Positions 17,169-25,777 of a stretch of DNA of 64,000 bases are shown in pieces. This stretch comes from JADHUC01 sp964617665 (GTDB lineage Bacteria; Planctomycetota; Planctomycetia; Pirellulales; Pirellulaceae): contig CAZUAH010000010.1 of NCBI GenBank assembly GCA_964617665.1, forward strand, positions 5,332 to 69,331, written 5' to 3'. The position numbers and the translations under genes were made by a program. Position 1 is the stretch's first letter. Each line of letters starts with the position of its first letter. The notes beneath the pieces were generated by a model. That model was not told the origin of the DNA. It worked only from the letters and a program-made list of their open reading frames with translations, and searched no databases.

Positions 17169-20100
17169 ATGAGACGATTTTATCCTTGGTCTGCTTTCGC
17201 GTTCGTCGTAACGCTGGTAATCAGTTCATCAATCGCGGCCGATTGGCCTATGTATCGAGCCGATCCGGCACGCTCGGGCTACACTTCGGATCCGCTGCCG
17301 CAGAATTTGGAATTGCGATGGGTCTACCGGAGTCAAACCGCGCCGACGCCGGCTTGGCCCAGTTCGTCGCGCATCACGTTCGATTTTGCCTATCAGCCGA
17401 TCATAGTCGGCGACACCGTGATCTTCGGCAGTTCTGCGGAAGACAAGGTCGTCGCAGTTCACGCCAGCAGCGGAAAGCCGCGTTGGGTCTTCTTCACGGG
17501 AGGCCCAGTTCGTTTCGCACCGGCGGCGTGGCAGGATCGACTGTTTGTGGCCAGCGACGACGGCCATCTATACGCCATTAGGGCGGACGATGGTACGCTG
17601 CTGTGGAAACATCGCGGCGGGCCAAACGAGAGAATGTGCCTTGGAAACGAACGCATGATTTCGCGGTGGCCGGCACGCGGCGGGCCCGTCGTGATGGATG
17701 ATACGGTTTACTATGCTGCCGGGATTTGGCCGAGCGAAGGTGTCTATCTGCACGCGTTGACTGCGCGAACGGGCGAAGTGCTCTGGACAAACGATAGCGC
17801 AGGGAGCCTCTATCTGCCACAACCACACGGCGGAGCAAACGCGCACAGCGGCGTCCCACCGCAAGGGTATCTGCTGGCGACGGAAGAGCGTCTGTTTGTC
17901 CCCACAGGACGCGCCGTGCCAGCGGCGTTTGGGCGAGCGGATGGCCAGTTCGAGTATTACCGCTTGCAGCAAAACGGTTCGATCGGCGGTTCGCGAGCGA
18001 TGGTTGCCGATCGTTTCGTGGTCAACGGCGGCTGTTTCCTGGAAAGGGCGACCGGCAATCTGGGCGCGCGCGCCGGTCGAGGCGTCTTCAGCGTATTGCC
18101 GGACGGCATCCTGCAATCGACCGGGGCAACGACACTGGCCTACCGCTGGGCAGACATGGAAGCACCGGACAGGAAAGGCGAGCCTGTTGGGTATCGTGGC
18201 TTGGCAAAGTACTGCGAGGTCAACTTCGAGAACGGCTCCGCCGACAGCGACCGTGCGGAGAAGGTCGTCGTAAAGGTGCCGTCCATTGGCGATCTGTACC
18301 GCACAAAGATCCGATTCAGGGAAGCCTACGAAAACGTAGCTCGGCAAACGGGCCTAGAACGCACGTTGTCGCAAGCGAGGCCAGACGTAGAAGCGCTGGG
18401 CTTTGAAGTCGATCCGTTTCTGGCCACGTCCTACGAACATGAGTACGAAGTCATTGCGGCCGACAGCGAGGCCGTTTGTGGCGGGCCGGACATCGTACGA
18501 GTTCTGGATTTGGACGACGGAAAGGAGCGATGGTCGCACGAAGTAGAAGGCTCCGCTCTCGGCTTGGCGGCGGCAAACGGAATGTTGGTGGTCTCTACAT
18601 CGAACGGCGTGGTCTACTGCTTCGGCACGACTACGGGCGATCCTGCACCCCAGAAGACAAACGCGCCAACCACAAAGCCATCGGCTGCTCCGTCCAACGA
18701 AGTCGACTATGCGAAGTTCGCTGCAGAAATCATCGAAAAGAGCGGCGTCGCGACGGGGATTTGCCTCGATCTGGGATGCGGCTCGGGCGAGCTGGCGTTG
18801 GAATTGGCTCGTCGGTCGCAATTGCGCGTAATCGGAATCGAATCGGACTCGAAGCTGGTGGACCGGGCGCGTCGCAGGCTCGACGGTGCCGCCGTATACG
18901 GCACTCGAGTATCAATCCACCATGGGGACCCAACTCGGCCGCCTTTCCCACGCTTCTGCGCCAATCTGATCGTTTCCGCACGAAGTCTCTCGGGCGAGAC
19001 CGACGAGTTGAACGACGTCGAAATCAGCCGGCTGCAGCGGCCGTACGGTGGAGTTGTCTGTATCGGAAGGCCCGAGGAAGGCCGAATTCAGCGTCGCGGC
19101 CCGCTGGACGGAGCGGGCAACTGGACTCATCAGAACTGCAACCCTGCCAACACAATTTGCTCTTCGGACGCTGTCCGGGGTCCGCTTGAATTGTCCTGGT
19201 ATCGCGACGGTGTTCTTGAAGTCGTCGACCGTCATGCGCAGGGGCCCGCGCCGTTGTTCAGCCAGGGCTGCCTGGTAGTGGAAGGCACGCATGGAGTCTG
19301 TGCGTTGGACGCGTACAACGGTCGCACGCTATGGAAGCACCCCATCGAAGGAATACTCGAAGATTGGGACGGCGTGCACCATGACGTCGGTGTGGGAGAT
19401 ACGGGCAGCAACTTCTGCTTGAGCGACCAAGCCGTCTTTGTACGCACGGACGATCGTTGCCTGAAGATTGAACTGCAAACGGGCAAAAAGGTGCGCGAGT
19501 TCAAGACCCCGGTCGATCCATCAGCCAAAGACCGGGCTTGGGGTTACGTTGCCCATGCTGACGGTCTGCTGTTCGGTTCAGTGCTGAACGACGCGCATAC
19601 CGTCAGTCCTCGATATGACAAGATTGGCCTCCGCCCGGAATCGGTTCTGTTCTTCGCCTTGGACGCTAACACCGGGCAATTGAAGTGGCAATACAAACCG
19701 GAGCATTCGATTCGCAACAACGCCATTGCGATCGCAGGCGGGCGTGTGTACTTGATCGACCGGCCGCTGGCGTCTGCCGACCGAATCACTGCCCCAACGC
19801 CAAACGGAAAGCACCGTCCTCCGCTCCGGCCCGGCGAGCACCCCGGCGGAACGCTCACTGCAATGGATGCGGAGACGGGGGCGGTTCTGTGGACAGGCAA
19901 CAGTGACATCTTCGGCACTCAAATCGCCGTGAGCGAAGAACACGGCGTGCTGCTTATGTACTACCAAGGAGTGAAACACGGTTTCTTCAAGCTGCCATCG
20001 GAAATCGGCGGACGAATGGCGGCATTTGACGCCAAGACGGGGACTCGATTGTGGGATATCAAAGTCGAACACAAGACCCGGCCACTGATCAACGGCGAAG

Positions 20101-20405
20101 TGATCTATGCCGAAGGCGGTGCGTGGAAGCTGAAGACCGGCGAAGCAGTCCCGTGGAAGTTTGAACGTTCCTACGGATGCGGTCAGATCGCGGCCAGCAC
20201 ACATCTGATGCTTTTCCGATCCGCCACACTCGGCTATCTCGATTCGACGCGCGACGTGGGTACGGAGAACTTCGGCGGCATCCGCCCAAGCTGTTGGTTC
20301 AGTGCGATTCCCGCCGGCGGAATGGTCCTCGTACCCGACGGATCATCCAACTGCGCGTGCAGCTACCAAACAAGGGCATGGCTCGCTTTGCAGCAGCAAG
20401 AGTAG
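17169..20405 (+). CDS. PQQ-type beta-propeller protein with inserted methyltransferase-like domain (copy 1)
   Basis: The start ATG 17169 follows GGAGAG. The 1078-aa protein has a signal peptide ending near SSIAA (residue 24), then ADWPMYRADPARSGYTS, the usual opening of planctomycete PQQ-type propellers. Propeller blades occupy about 25-500. A Rossmann methyltransferase-like domain follows (about 515-645), with motif I D534-LGCGSG and an acidic post-I residue in IGIESD. A second propeller block occupies about 660-1078. The C terminus has four cysteines shared by all three paralogues (C1004, C1042, C1062, C1064). PQQ binding itself is not shown. A SAM-binding fold in an exported protein is unexpected, so it may bind something else. 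The function is unknown. Confidence 0.85.
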   Translation: MRRFYPWSAFAFVVTLVISSSIAADWPMYRADPARSGYTSDPLPQNLELRWVYRSQTAPTPAWPSSSRITFDFAYQPIIVGDTVIFGSSAEDKVVAVHASSGKPRWVFFTGGPVRFAPAAWQDRLFVASDDGHLYAIRADDGTLLWKHRGGPNERMCLGNERMISRWPARGGPVVMDDTVYYAAGIWPSEGVYLHALTARTGEVLWTNDSAGSLYLPQPHGGANAHSGVPPQGYLLATEERLFVPTGRAVPAAFGRADGQFEYYRLQQNGSIGGSRAMVADRFVVNGGCFLERATGNLGARAGRGVFSVLPDGILQSTGATTLAYRWADMEAPDRKGEPVGYRGLAKYCEVNFENGSADSDRAEKVVVKVPSIGDLYRTKIRFREAYENVARQTGLERTLSQARPDVEALGFEVDPFLATSYEHEYEVIAADSEAVCGGPDIVRVLDLDDGKERWSHEVEGSALGLAAANGMLVVSTSNGVVYCFGTTTGDPAPQKTNAPTTKPSAAPSNEVDYAKFAAEIIEKSGVATGICLDLGCGSGELALELARRSQLRVIGIESDSKLVDRARRRLDGAAVYGTRVSIHHGDPTRPPFPRFCANLIVSARSLSGETDELNDVEISRLQRPYGGVVCIGRPEEGRIQRRGPLDGAGNWTHQNCNPANTICSSDAVRGPLELSWYRDGVLEVVDRHAQGPAPLFSQGCLVVEGTHGVCALDAYNGRTLWKHPIEGILEDWDGVHHDVGVGDTGSNFCLSDQAVFVRTDDRCLKIELQTGKKVREFKTPVDPSAKDRAWGYVAHADGLLFGSVLNDAHTVSPRYDKIGLRPESVLFFALDANTGQLKWQYKPEHSIRNNAIAIAGGRVYLIDRPLASADRITAPTPNGKHRPPLRPGEHPGGTLTAMDAETGAVLWTGNSDIFGTQIAVSEEHGVLLMYYQGVKHGFFKLPSEIGGRMAAFDAKTGTRLWDIKVEHKTRPLINGEVIYAEGGAWKLKTGEAVPWKFERSYGCGQIAASTHLMLFRSATLGYLDSTRDVGTENFGGIRPSCWFSAIPAGGMVLVPDGSSNCACSYQTRAWLALQQQE

Positions 20406-20524
20406 TCCTTTGCGTTAACGTCGGTTCCGATTCCTGCGGTGCCCTGCTATATTGCGCGGGATCGCCAATAGGATTCTCTTTCGAGTTCGCCAGCGTTTTA
20501 GATCTTTCAATCACAAGAGAATGG

Positions 20525-20938
20525 ATGACGCTGATTATGACGGCAACCCTTTCCATCAAACGCGTGCACCACATCGCCCGAGTTACCGATCAGCCCGATG
20601 AGAGCAAAGCGTTCTATCGGGATGTCTTGGGTTTCCGCGAGATCCAACGGCCGCCGTTCAACTTCCGCGGCGCGTGGCTCTACAACTATGGTGTCCAGAT
20701 TCACATCATCGAGAATCAGGAGCTTGCGCAGAAAGCTCGCCAGCCGATCAATGGACTTGCCAATCATCTGGCACTCGAAGTGGAAGACGTCGAAGAGGCA
20801 AAGAAATGCCTCGACCAGAACGGCATTCCCTACTTCGACCAAGTGAATGCCGGCGGAATTCATCAGGTGTTTTTCCAAGACCCGGACGGCCATATCGTCG
20901 AGATTGCCGTATACGGCCCCACGCCGGAAGAAATCTGA
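20525..20938 (+). CDS. VOC-superfamily (glyoxalase-like) metalloprotein
   Basis: The start is ATG 20525 or ATG 20537; I take 20525, preceded by an AAGAGA run, giving 137 aa. The protein is cytoplasmic, with no signal peptide. One full VOC unit is seen: VHHIARVTD at the N terminus, FYRDVLGFRE, then NHLALEVEDVEEAKKCLD and VFFQDPDGHIVEIAVYGP. The two His and the final Glu in these motifs are the expected metal ligands. The family includes glyoxalases, extradiol dioxygenases and fosfomycin-resistance enzymes; the reaction here is not predictable. It sits between two exported propeller genes, the only clearly cytoplasmic enzyme in this part of the island. Confidence 0.85.
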   Translation: MTLIMTATLSIKRVHHIARVTDQPDESKAFYRDVLGFREIQRPPFNFRGAWLYNYGVQIHIIENQELAQKARQPINGLANHLALEVEDVEEAKKCLDQNGIPYFDQVNAGGIHQVFFQDPDGHIVEIAVYGPTPEEI

Positions 20939-21049
20939 ATCGGGCCGGCCCCGAAGAAGAGGTCGAACGTTCGTGAAGGAGTCTCCCATCAAAGAATAAC
21001 AACGATCAGCAACGGGGAGCACAGAACACTCAACCTATCGGAGCGCGTA

Positions 21050-24000
21050 ATGCCTGCTAACCACTCGACGCAACACACTCGGAGCGAAGCGTTGCCGTTC
21101 CAGCGAATCGGAGTTCTACTTCGTCAGGCTTGTCCCCTGGTTCTAGCACTGACCTTTGGAACGGTCGCCCATGCGGGCGATTGGCCTCAGTGGCGGTACG
21201 ACTCGGCGCGTAGCGCAGTGACGCCGGACGAACTGCCCGCAGAGATGCACCGGCAATGGGTGCGCCAATTGCCGACGCCTCGTCCGGCTTGGCCGACGAG
21301 CCAGCCGTCGCTTCGATTCGATGAGTCTTACACGCCGGTCGCCGCTGGCAAGCTGCTGTTTGTTCCTTCCATGGTGACCGATACAGTGACCGCTTATGAC
21401 ACCGATTCGGGCAAACTGAAATGGCGCTTCTTTGCTGACGGTCCCGTTCGTTTCGCACCGATCGTTCATGATGGCAAGCTCTACTTTGGATCAGACGATG
21501 GATACCTGTACCGTGTGAATGCCATCAACGGAGAGCTCGCGTGGCGTTACAAAGCCGCTCCGATGGACAGGAAGGTGCTTGGCAACGAACGACTGATATC
21601 CAGTTGGCCGATCCGTGGCGCGCCTGTACTTGACGATGGGAAGATCTACTTCTCGGCCAGCGTTTGGTGTTTCATGGGCATCTTCCTACATGCGGTCGAC
21701 GCCGAGACAGGAACGAGCATTTGGACGAACAGTGGCGACGGTGCGACTTACCAAAAGCAGCCTCACGGCGGCGCCGTCTCGTTTGCCGGTTTCATTCCCC
21801 GCGGCTATCTAGGCGTACGAGACGATCGTCTGGTCGCGCCGGGTGGGCGCGTGCCGCCTGCGTTCTACGACTTGAACACCGGCGAACAGACCGGTTTCGT
21901 GTGGACCGCCAAAGGCAGCCGAGCCTGGCAGGTGTACGGCGATCCGTTGAAATTAATGGCCGGAGAAGAGCAGGTTGAGGCCACGAAAGGAGTCGTCACT
22001 GTCGGAGACTGGCAGGGCGAGTTCGAAGGGGAACCATGGAGCGTGTTGGCCGCCGACGAGAAACTCTTCGTCGTCACGACTGCGGGACGCATCTACTGCT
22101 ACGGTGCTCAAAAGGTCACACCGGCCAAATATGAGCTTTCCGACGATGATACTCCGCAAGACGAAGCCGCACGCGAAGGTTCATCACGTCTGTCGCGGGT
22201 AGCCGCGGGCCTGCCGGAAGCCGTGGTCCAAGCTGCAAGCAGAGCTGAAGGCTACGGTGTGATGCTTGGTCTGCCGTCCGGGCAGACAGCGGATAGCTTG
22301 GTCCGTGCATCGAAGTCCCAATTAATCGTGGTCGATCCAGATGCGAAGAAGATTGACGCGTTCCGTCATCGAATGACCGATGCAGGCATGTACGGGACTC
22401 GTGTAGTCGCTTTCACAGGCGGCTCGGTCGACAGTTCATTACCGGAGTACTTTACAGACTTCGTCGTCTCGACAGAGCCACGTGACCCGGACGATGAACA
22501 CGGGATGACATTCATCAAGAACGTCTTTCGCATCTTGCGCCCTTACGGAGGCAGGGCCTTTCTGCCGATGAAGGTCGCGCAACTTCGCGGAATTGTCCAA
22601 CAAGCTGGATTGGCCAACGCGGAGGTGCAATCGGTCGAGGACGATTGGTCGATGCTGGTTCGCGAGGGCGCCCTGCCGCGTGCAGCCGACTGGACACACA
22701 ATTACGCCGACGCGGCAAACAGTTCCGTTTCCAAAGACAAACAGGCCCGAGCGCCGTTGGGACTGCTGTGGTTCGGCAATGGGCCACCCAACGACGAGGT
22801 GCTACCACGTCACGGCCACGGTCCCGCGCCACAAGTCGCCGCCGGTAGGCTGTTCATCGAAGGCGGCAACATGCTTCGCAGCTTGGATATCTACACAGGG
22901 CGTTTACTGTGGCAGCGGCAACTGGACGGACTGGGCGTGTTCTACGATCGCACGGGCCATCAACCGGGGGCCGGCGAGGTTGGTAGCAACTACGTGTCGT
23001 TGGCCGATTCGGTCTATGTCATCTACGAGGACAAGATATTGCGGTTGGACGCAGCATCCGGAAAGACGGAGCGTGAATTCGTTCCAGCGGACGACGATGA
23101 TCCCGCCGCGCCGAGCTGGGGCTACATCGCCGTGTGGGAAGACGTGTTGGTCGCCGGCGCCTCGCCAATCACAGTGACCAGGGACGGATTCGAGCCTCAA
23201 CGATACTCTTCGGCCAGCAAGCGTCTCGTGGCGATGGATCGCCGAAGCGGCCGAGTCCTATGGACGCGCAACGCGGAATACAACTTCCGGCACAACAACA
23301 TCGCGGTCGCCGCAGGCAAGGTGTTCTGCATCGACGGACTATCGAAAGCGAAGCTTGATTTGCTGAAACGTCGCGGAGGCTCGCTCGACGAATACCAGCC
23401 ACACCTCTTGGCGTTTGACGTGCGAACAGGCCAGATGCTCTGGAGTACGGACGAGGACGTGTTCGGAACTTTTCTGAATTACTCGACCGAGCACGACATC
23501 CTACTGCAAGCCGGCAGCGCCCATCGCGACCGGGCCAAAGACGAAACGAGCCAAGGCATGGCCGCCTATCAAGGCAGCGACGGCACGGTCATCTGGAAGA
23601 ACCTCGACTTGGATTACAAGGGACCATGTCTTCTTCTGCGTGACAGGATCATCGCCCAGGGGCCCGCGTATTCACTGCTGACCGGCAAGAGGTTTGTGCG
23701 CAAGCACCCACTGACAGATCAGCCGATCGAATGGCGATACACGCGCACTTACGGCTGCAACACGGCGATCGCGGGCCAGCACCTGCTCACTTTCCGATCG
23801 GGCGCTGCTGGCTTTTGCGATGTGCAAGGGGACAGCGGCACCGGAAACTTCGGCGGCTTCAAATCGAGTTGCACATCGAATCTGATCGTGGCTGGCGGAT
23901 TGGTCAACGCGCCGGAGTATACACGCACCTGTTCCTGCAATTATCAGAATCAGACGTCGCTGGCCCTTATGCATGATCCCCAGATGGACATGTGGATGTT

Positions 24001-24568
24001 TAACGATCTGGCTTGGGACGGAAAGCCGGTTCGCCGCGTGGGAATCAATCTGGGCGCACCGGGCGACCGCCGCAGCGACAACGGGACGCTGTGGCTGGAC
24101 TATCCCAGCGACGGAGGCCCGTCGCCGGATATCCCTGTCGAAATGGAACCGGCCGACGCAAAGAACTTTCGCCATCACAGTTCTTACGTTCGCGTCGGAC
24201 CCGCGGGTGCAGGTCACAACTGGGTGGCCGCCTCGGGCATGGAAGGCGTGCGCCGAGTGACTTTAACGCTGGCCAAAGGCGAGGCGCAGCCCCGCAAGTA
24301 CAACGTGCGACTTCACTTCGCAGAGATGCAGGACGTCAAGGCAGGCGAACGCGTGTTTCGCGTTGCCGTCCAAGGTCAACAGCTGCCCGCGGCTCTAGAC
24401 ATCGCGAAGGAGGTGGGACAGCGGACCGCATTCGTCAAACAGTTCACCGGCGTTGAAGTCACAAACGAGCTCGAAATTGCATTCACATCGCTCCGCGAAA
24501 ATCGTGGAGCCCCACCTGTTATTTGCGGAATTGAGGTCGTCGAAGAGAGTGAATCTCTCGGCAAGTGA
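21050..24568 (+). CDS. PQQ-type propeller protein with degenerate methyltransferase insert and C-terminal malectin-like domain (copy 2)
   Basis: ATG 21050 follows CGGAG. The product is 1172 aa with a long n-region and signal peptide to about residue 42 (AHAGDWPQW). The order is propeller, methyltransferase-like insert (about 385-520), propeller, then a malectin-like carbohydrate-binding domain (about 985-1172; RVGINLGAPG, YNVRLHFAEMQD, ERVFRVAVQG, LEIAFTS). The motif I glycine loop is replaced by LGLPSGQ (406-412), so SAM binding is probably lost. The GMYGTRV and RPYGG segments still align with the paralogues. The C-x-C-N-Y signature lies before the malectin part. Its 3' end overlaps the convergent phospholipase C-like gene by 50 bp. 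Function unknown; glycan binding is likely. Confidence 0.85.
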   Translation: MPANHSTQHTRSEALPFQRIGVLLRQACPLVLALTFGTVAHAGDWPQWRYDSARSAVTPDELPAEMHRQWVRQLPTPRPAWPTSQPSLRFDESYTPVAAGKLLFVPSMVTDTVTAYDTDSGKLKWRFFADGPVRFAPIVHDGKLYFGSDDGYLYRVNAINGELAWRYKAAPMDRKVLGNERLISSWPIRGAPVLDDGKIYFSASVWCFMGIFLHAVDAETGTSIWTNSGDGATYQKQPHGGAVSFAGFIPRGYLGVRDDRLVAPGGRVPPAFYDLNTGEQTGFVWTAKGSRAWQVYGDPLKLMAGEEQVEATKGVVTVGDWQGEFEGEPWSVLAADEKLFVVTTAGRIYCYGAQKVTPAKYELSDDDTPQDEAAREGSSRLSRVAAGLPEAVVQAASRAEGYGVMLGLPSGQTADSLVRASKSQLIVVDPDAKKIDAFRHRMTDAGMYGTRVVAFTGGSVDSSLPEYFTDFVVSTEPRDPDDEHGMTFIKNVFRILRPYGGRAFLPMKVAQLRGIVQQAGLANAEVQSVEDDWSMLVREGALPRAADWTHNYADAANSSVSKDKQARAPLGLLWFGNGPPNDEVLPRHGHGPAPQVAAGRLFIEGGNMLRSLDIYTGRLLWQRQLDGLGVFYDRTGHQPGAGEVGSNYVSLADSVYVIYEDKILRLDAASGKTEREFVPADDDDPAAPSWGYIAVWEDVLVAGASPITVTRDGFEPQRYSSASKRLVAMDRRSGRVLWTRNAEYNFRHNNIAVAAGKVFCIDGLSKAKLDLLKRRGGSLDEYQPHLLAFDVRTGQMLWSTDEDVFGTFLNYSTEHDILLQAGSAHRDRAKDETSQGMAAYQGSDGTVIWKNLDLDYKGPCLLLRDRIIAQGPAYSLLTGKRFVRKHPLTDQPIEWRYTRTYGCNTAIAGQHLLTFRSGAAGFCDVQGDSGTGNFGGFKSSCTSNLIVAGGLVNAPEYTRTCSCNYQNQTSLALMHDPQMDMWMFNDLAWDGKPVRRVGINLGAPGDRRSDNGTLWLDYPSDGGPSPDIPVEMEPADAKNFRHHSSYVRVGPAGAGHNWVAASGMEGVRRVTLTLAKGEAQPRKYNVRLHFAEMQDVKAGERVFRVAVQGQQLPAALDIAKEVGQRTAFVKQFTGVEVTNELEIAFTSLRENRGAPPVICGIEVVEESESLGK

Positions 24569-25643
24569 GTGACTTCGCACTGCGATTGTCACTTGGCGTT
24601 CCAACGTTCTGTGATTTCGCTCCACGAGGGGAGTGCATGGGCGTCACTTCCGCGAGTACCGGTTCTCGCTGGATTACCTGCTCGAACATACCCGCAATGG
24701 CCTCGCCCATCTGCCACAAGGCGTGACGGAAGTTCGCCTTGTCGGCCAGTTCGACCATCTCCGGATAACTCAGGTCGCCGGTCTGTTGGCTCAATTGCTT
24801 GTCGCATTGCCAACCGGTATCGGTCTTGGTCAATGCGTACTGCTTCAGCAAACGCGAGTTGCGAATGCGTTGGTAGCGGCGGTTTTCCGCCAGCACGCTC
24901 AGCAGCAACAATTCGTTCTGTGGAGTCCAGCCGTCAGGGAACTTCTCGGCCAGTGCTCCGCGCGGTCTGGCAACTCGCATGTAGTGTGTCTGTATCGCTT
25001 CGATTGGCGTGTCGACCAGATCCGCCAATAGATCGGCCCAGTCGAGTTTGAATTCCTTGCGGCCAATTTCGTGAAATGTCACAAGGTCCTGGATGGGCCG
25101 ATTGGCCGATGTGTACTTGCCGTCGAGCAGATTCAGCGTGATTCCCGGCTGGACCGACTTGATCAGGCTGTCCCCGACAACGTGGGCTATCCAGCCGAAC
25201 AGATAGGCCAGCTTGCGCTCGCCGGGCCCGAGCAGCGCGATCGCATCGCGTGCCGCGGCGGCGAAATAGTTCGGCAAACGATCCCACGGGATGGAATACT
25301 TCGCCTCGTCGCGGCTCCACCCAAACACCACATGCGCCCGGCCGTAGAACAATCGGTGAGTATCACGCGGCGTGTACTGCCGATCGGCAAACTCCAATGT
25401 CCACGGTTTCACTGGCCCGCCGGTAATTGGGCTGCTTGTCAACGAAACCGTCCCGTAGCCAACTCCTTCGCCTGTATCGACGCAGACCGCCTCAGGCAGC
25501 GTCTGGATGTCGGAGCCGAGATACGAGGCCGCCAAATAGCTGGACCAATGGCGCAAGATGGCCGGTGCGATTGGAAGTTTCTTCTCTCGGGCCGCTTTGG
25601 CGGCTAGAATCGCGTACATTGTATGTCCAATGATACCGCTCAT
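24519..25643 (-). CDS. Zinc-dependent phospholipase C-like protein
   Basis: The start ATG 25643 is chosen because GAGG precedes it by 8 nt and the product then begins with the family-like MSGIIGHTMYAILAAKAA; the product is 374 aa. Further family-like segments are HWSSYLAASYLGSDIQTLP, YLFGWIAHVVGDSLIKSVQPG and TFHEIGRKEF. They carry the spaced His and Asp residues expected of the bacterial zinc-dependent phospholipase C/S1-P1 nuclease-like alpha-helical fold. No signal peptide is evident, which is odd for a phospholipase C. The last 22 residues are basic and low in conservation character, and they are encoded opposite the end of the propeller gene. The assignment is by motif pattern only. Confidence 0.6.
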   Translation of the reverse strand: MSGIIGHTMYAILAAKAAREKKLPIAPAILRHWSSYLAASYLGSDIQTLPEAVCVDTGEGVGYGTVSLTSSPITGGPVKPWTLEFADRQYTPRDTHRLFYGRAHVVFGWSRDEAKYSIPWDRLPNYFAAAARDAIALLGPGERKLAYLFGWIAHVVGDSLIKSVQPGITLNLLDGKYTSANRPIQDLVTFHEIGRKEFKLDWADLLADLVDTPIEAIQTHYMRVARPRGALAEKFPDGWTPQNELLLLSVLAENRRYQRIRNSRLLKQYALTKTDTGWQCDKQLSQQTGDLSYPEMVELADKANFRHALWQMGEAIAGMFEQVIQREPVLAEVTPMHSPRGAKSQNVGTPSDNRSAKSLTCREIHSLRRPQFRK

Positions 25644-25777
25644 CGTTTGTGCCTCGATTGTGTTAGACCTTGCCGTGGCTGAGATAGATTGAACAGTATC
25701 CCACACCCAGAGACCAACCTCGACTCAATATGTTGATATACTTGACGACTATCCGCAACTTCATGAGAGGATTTGTG

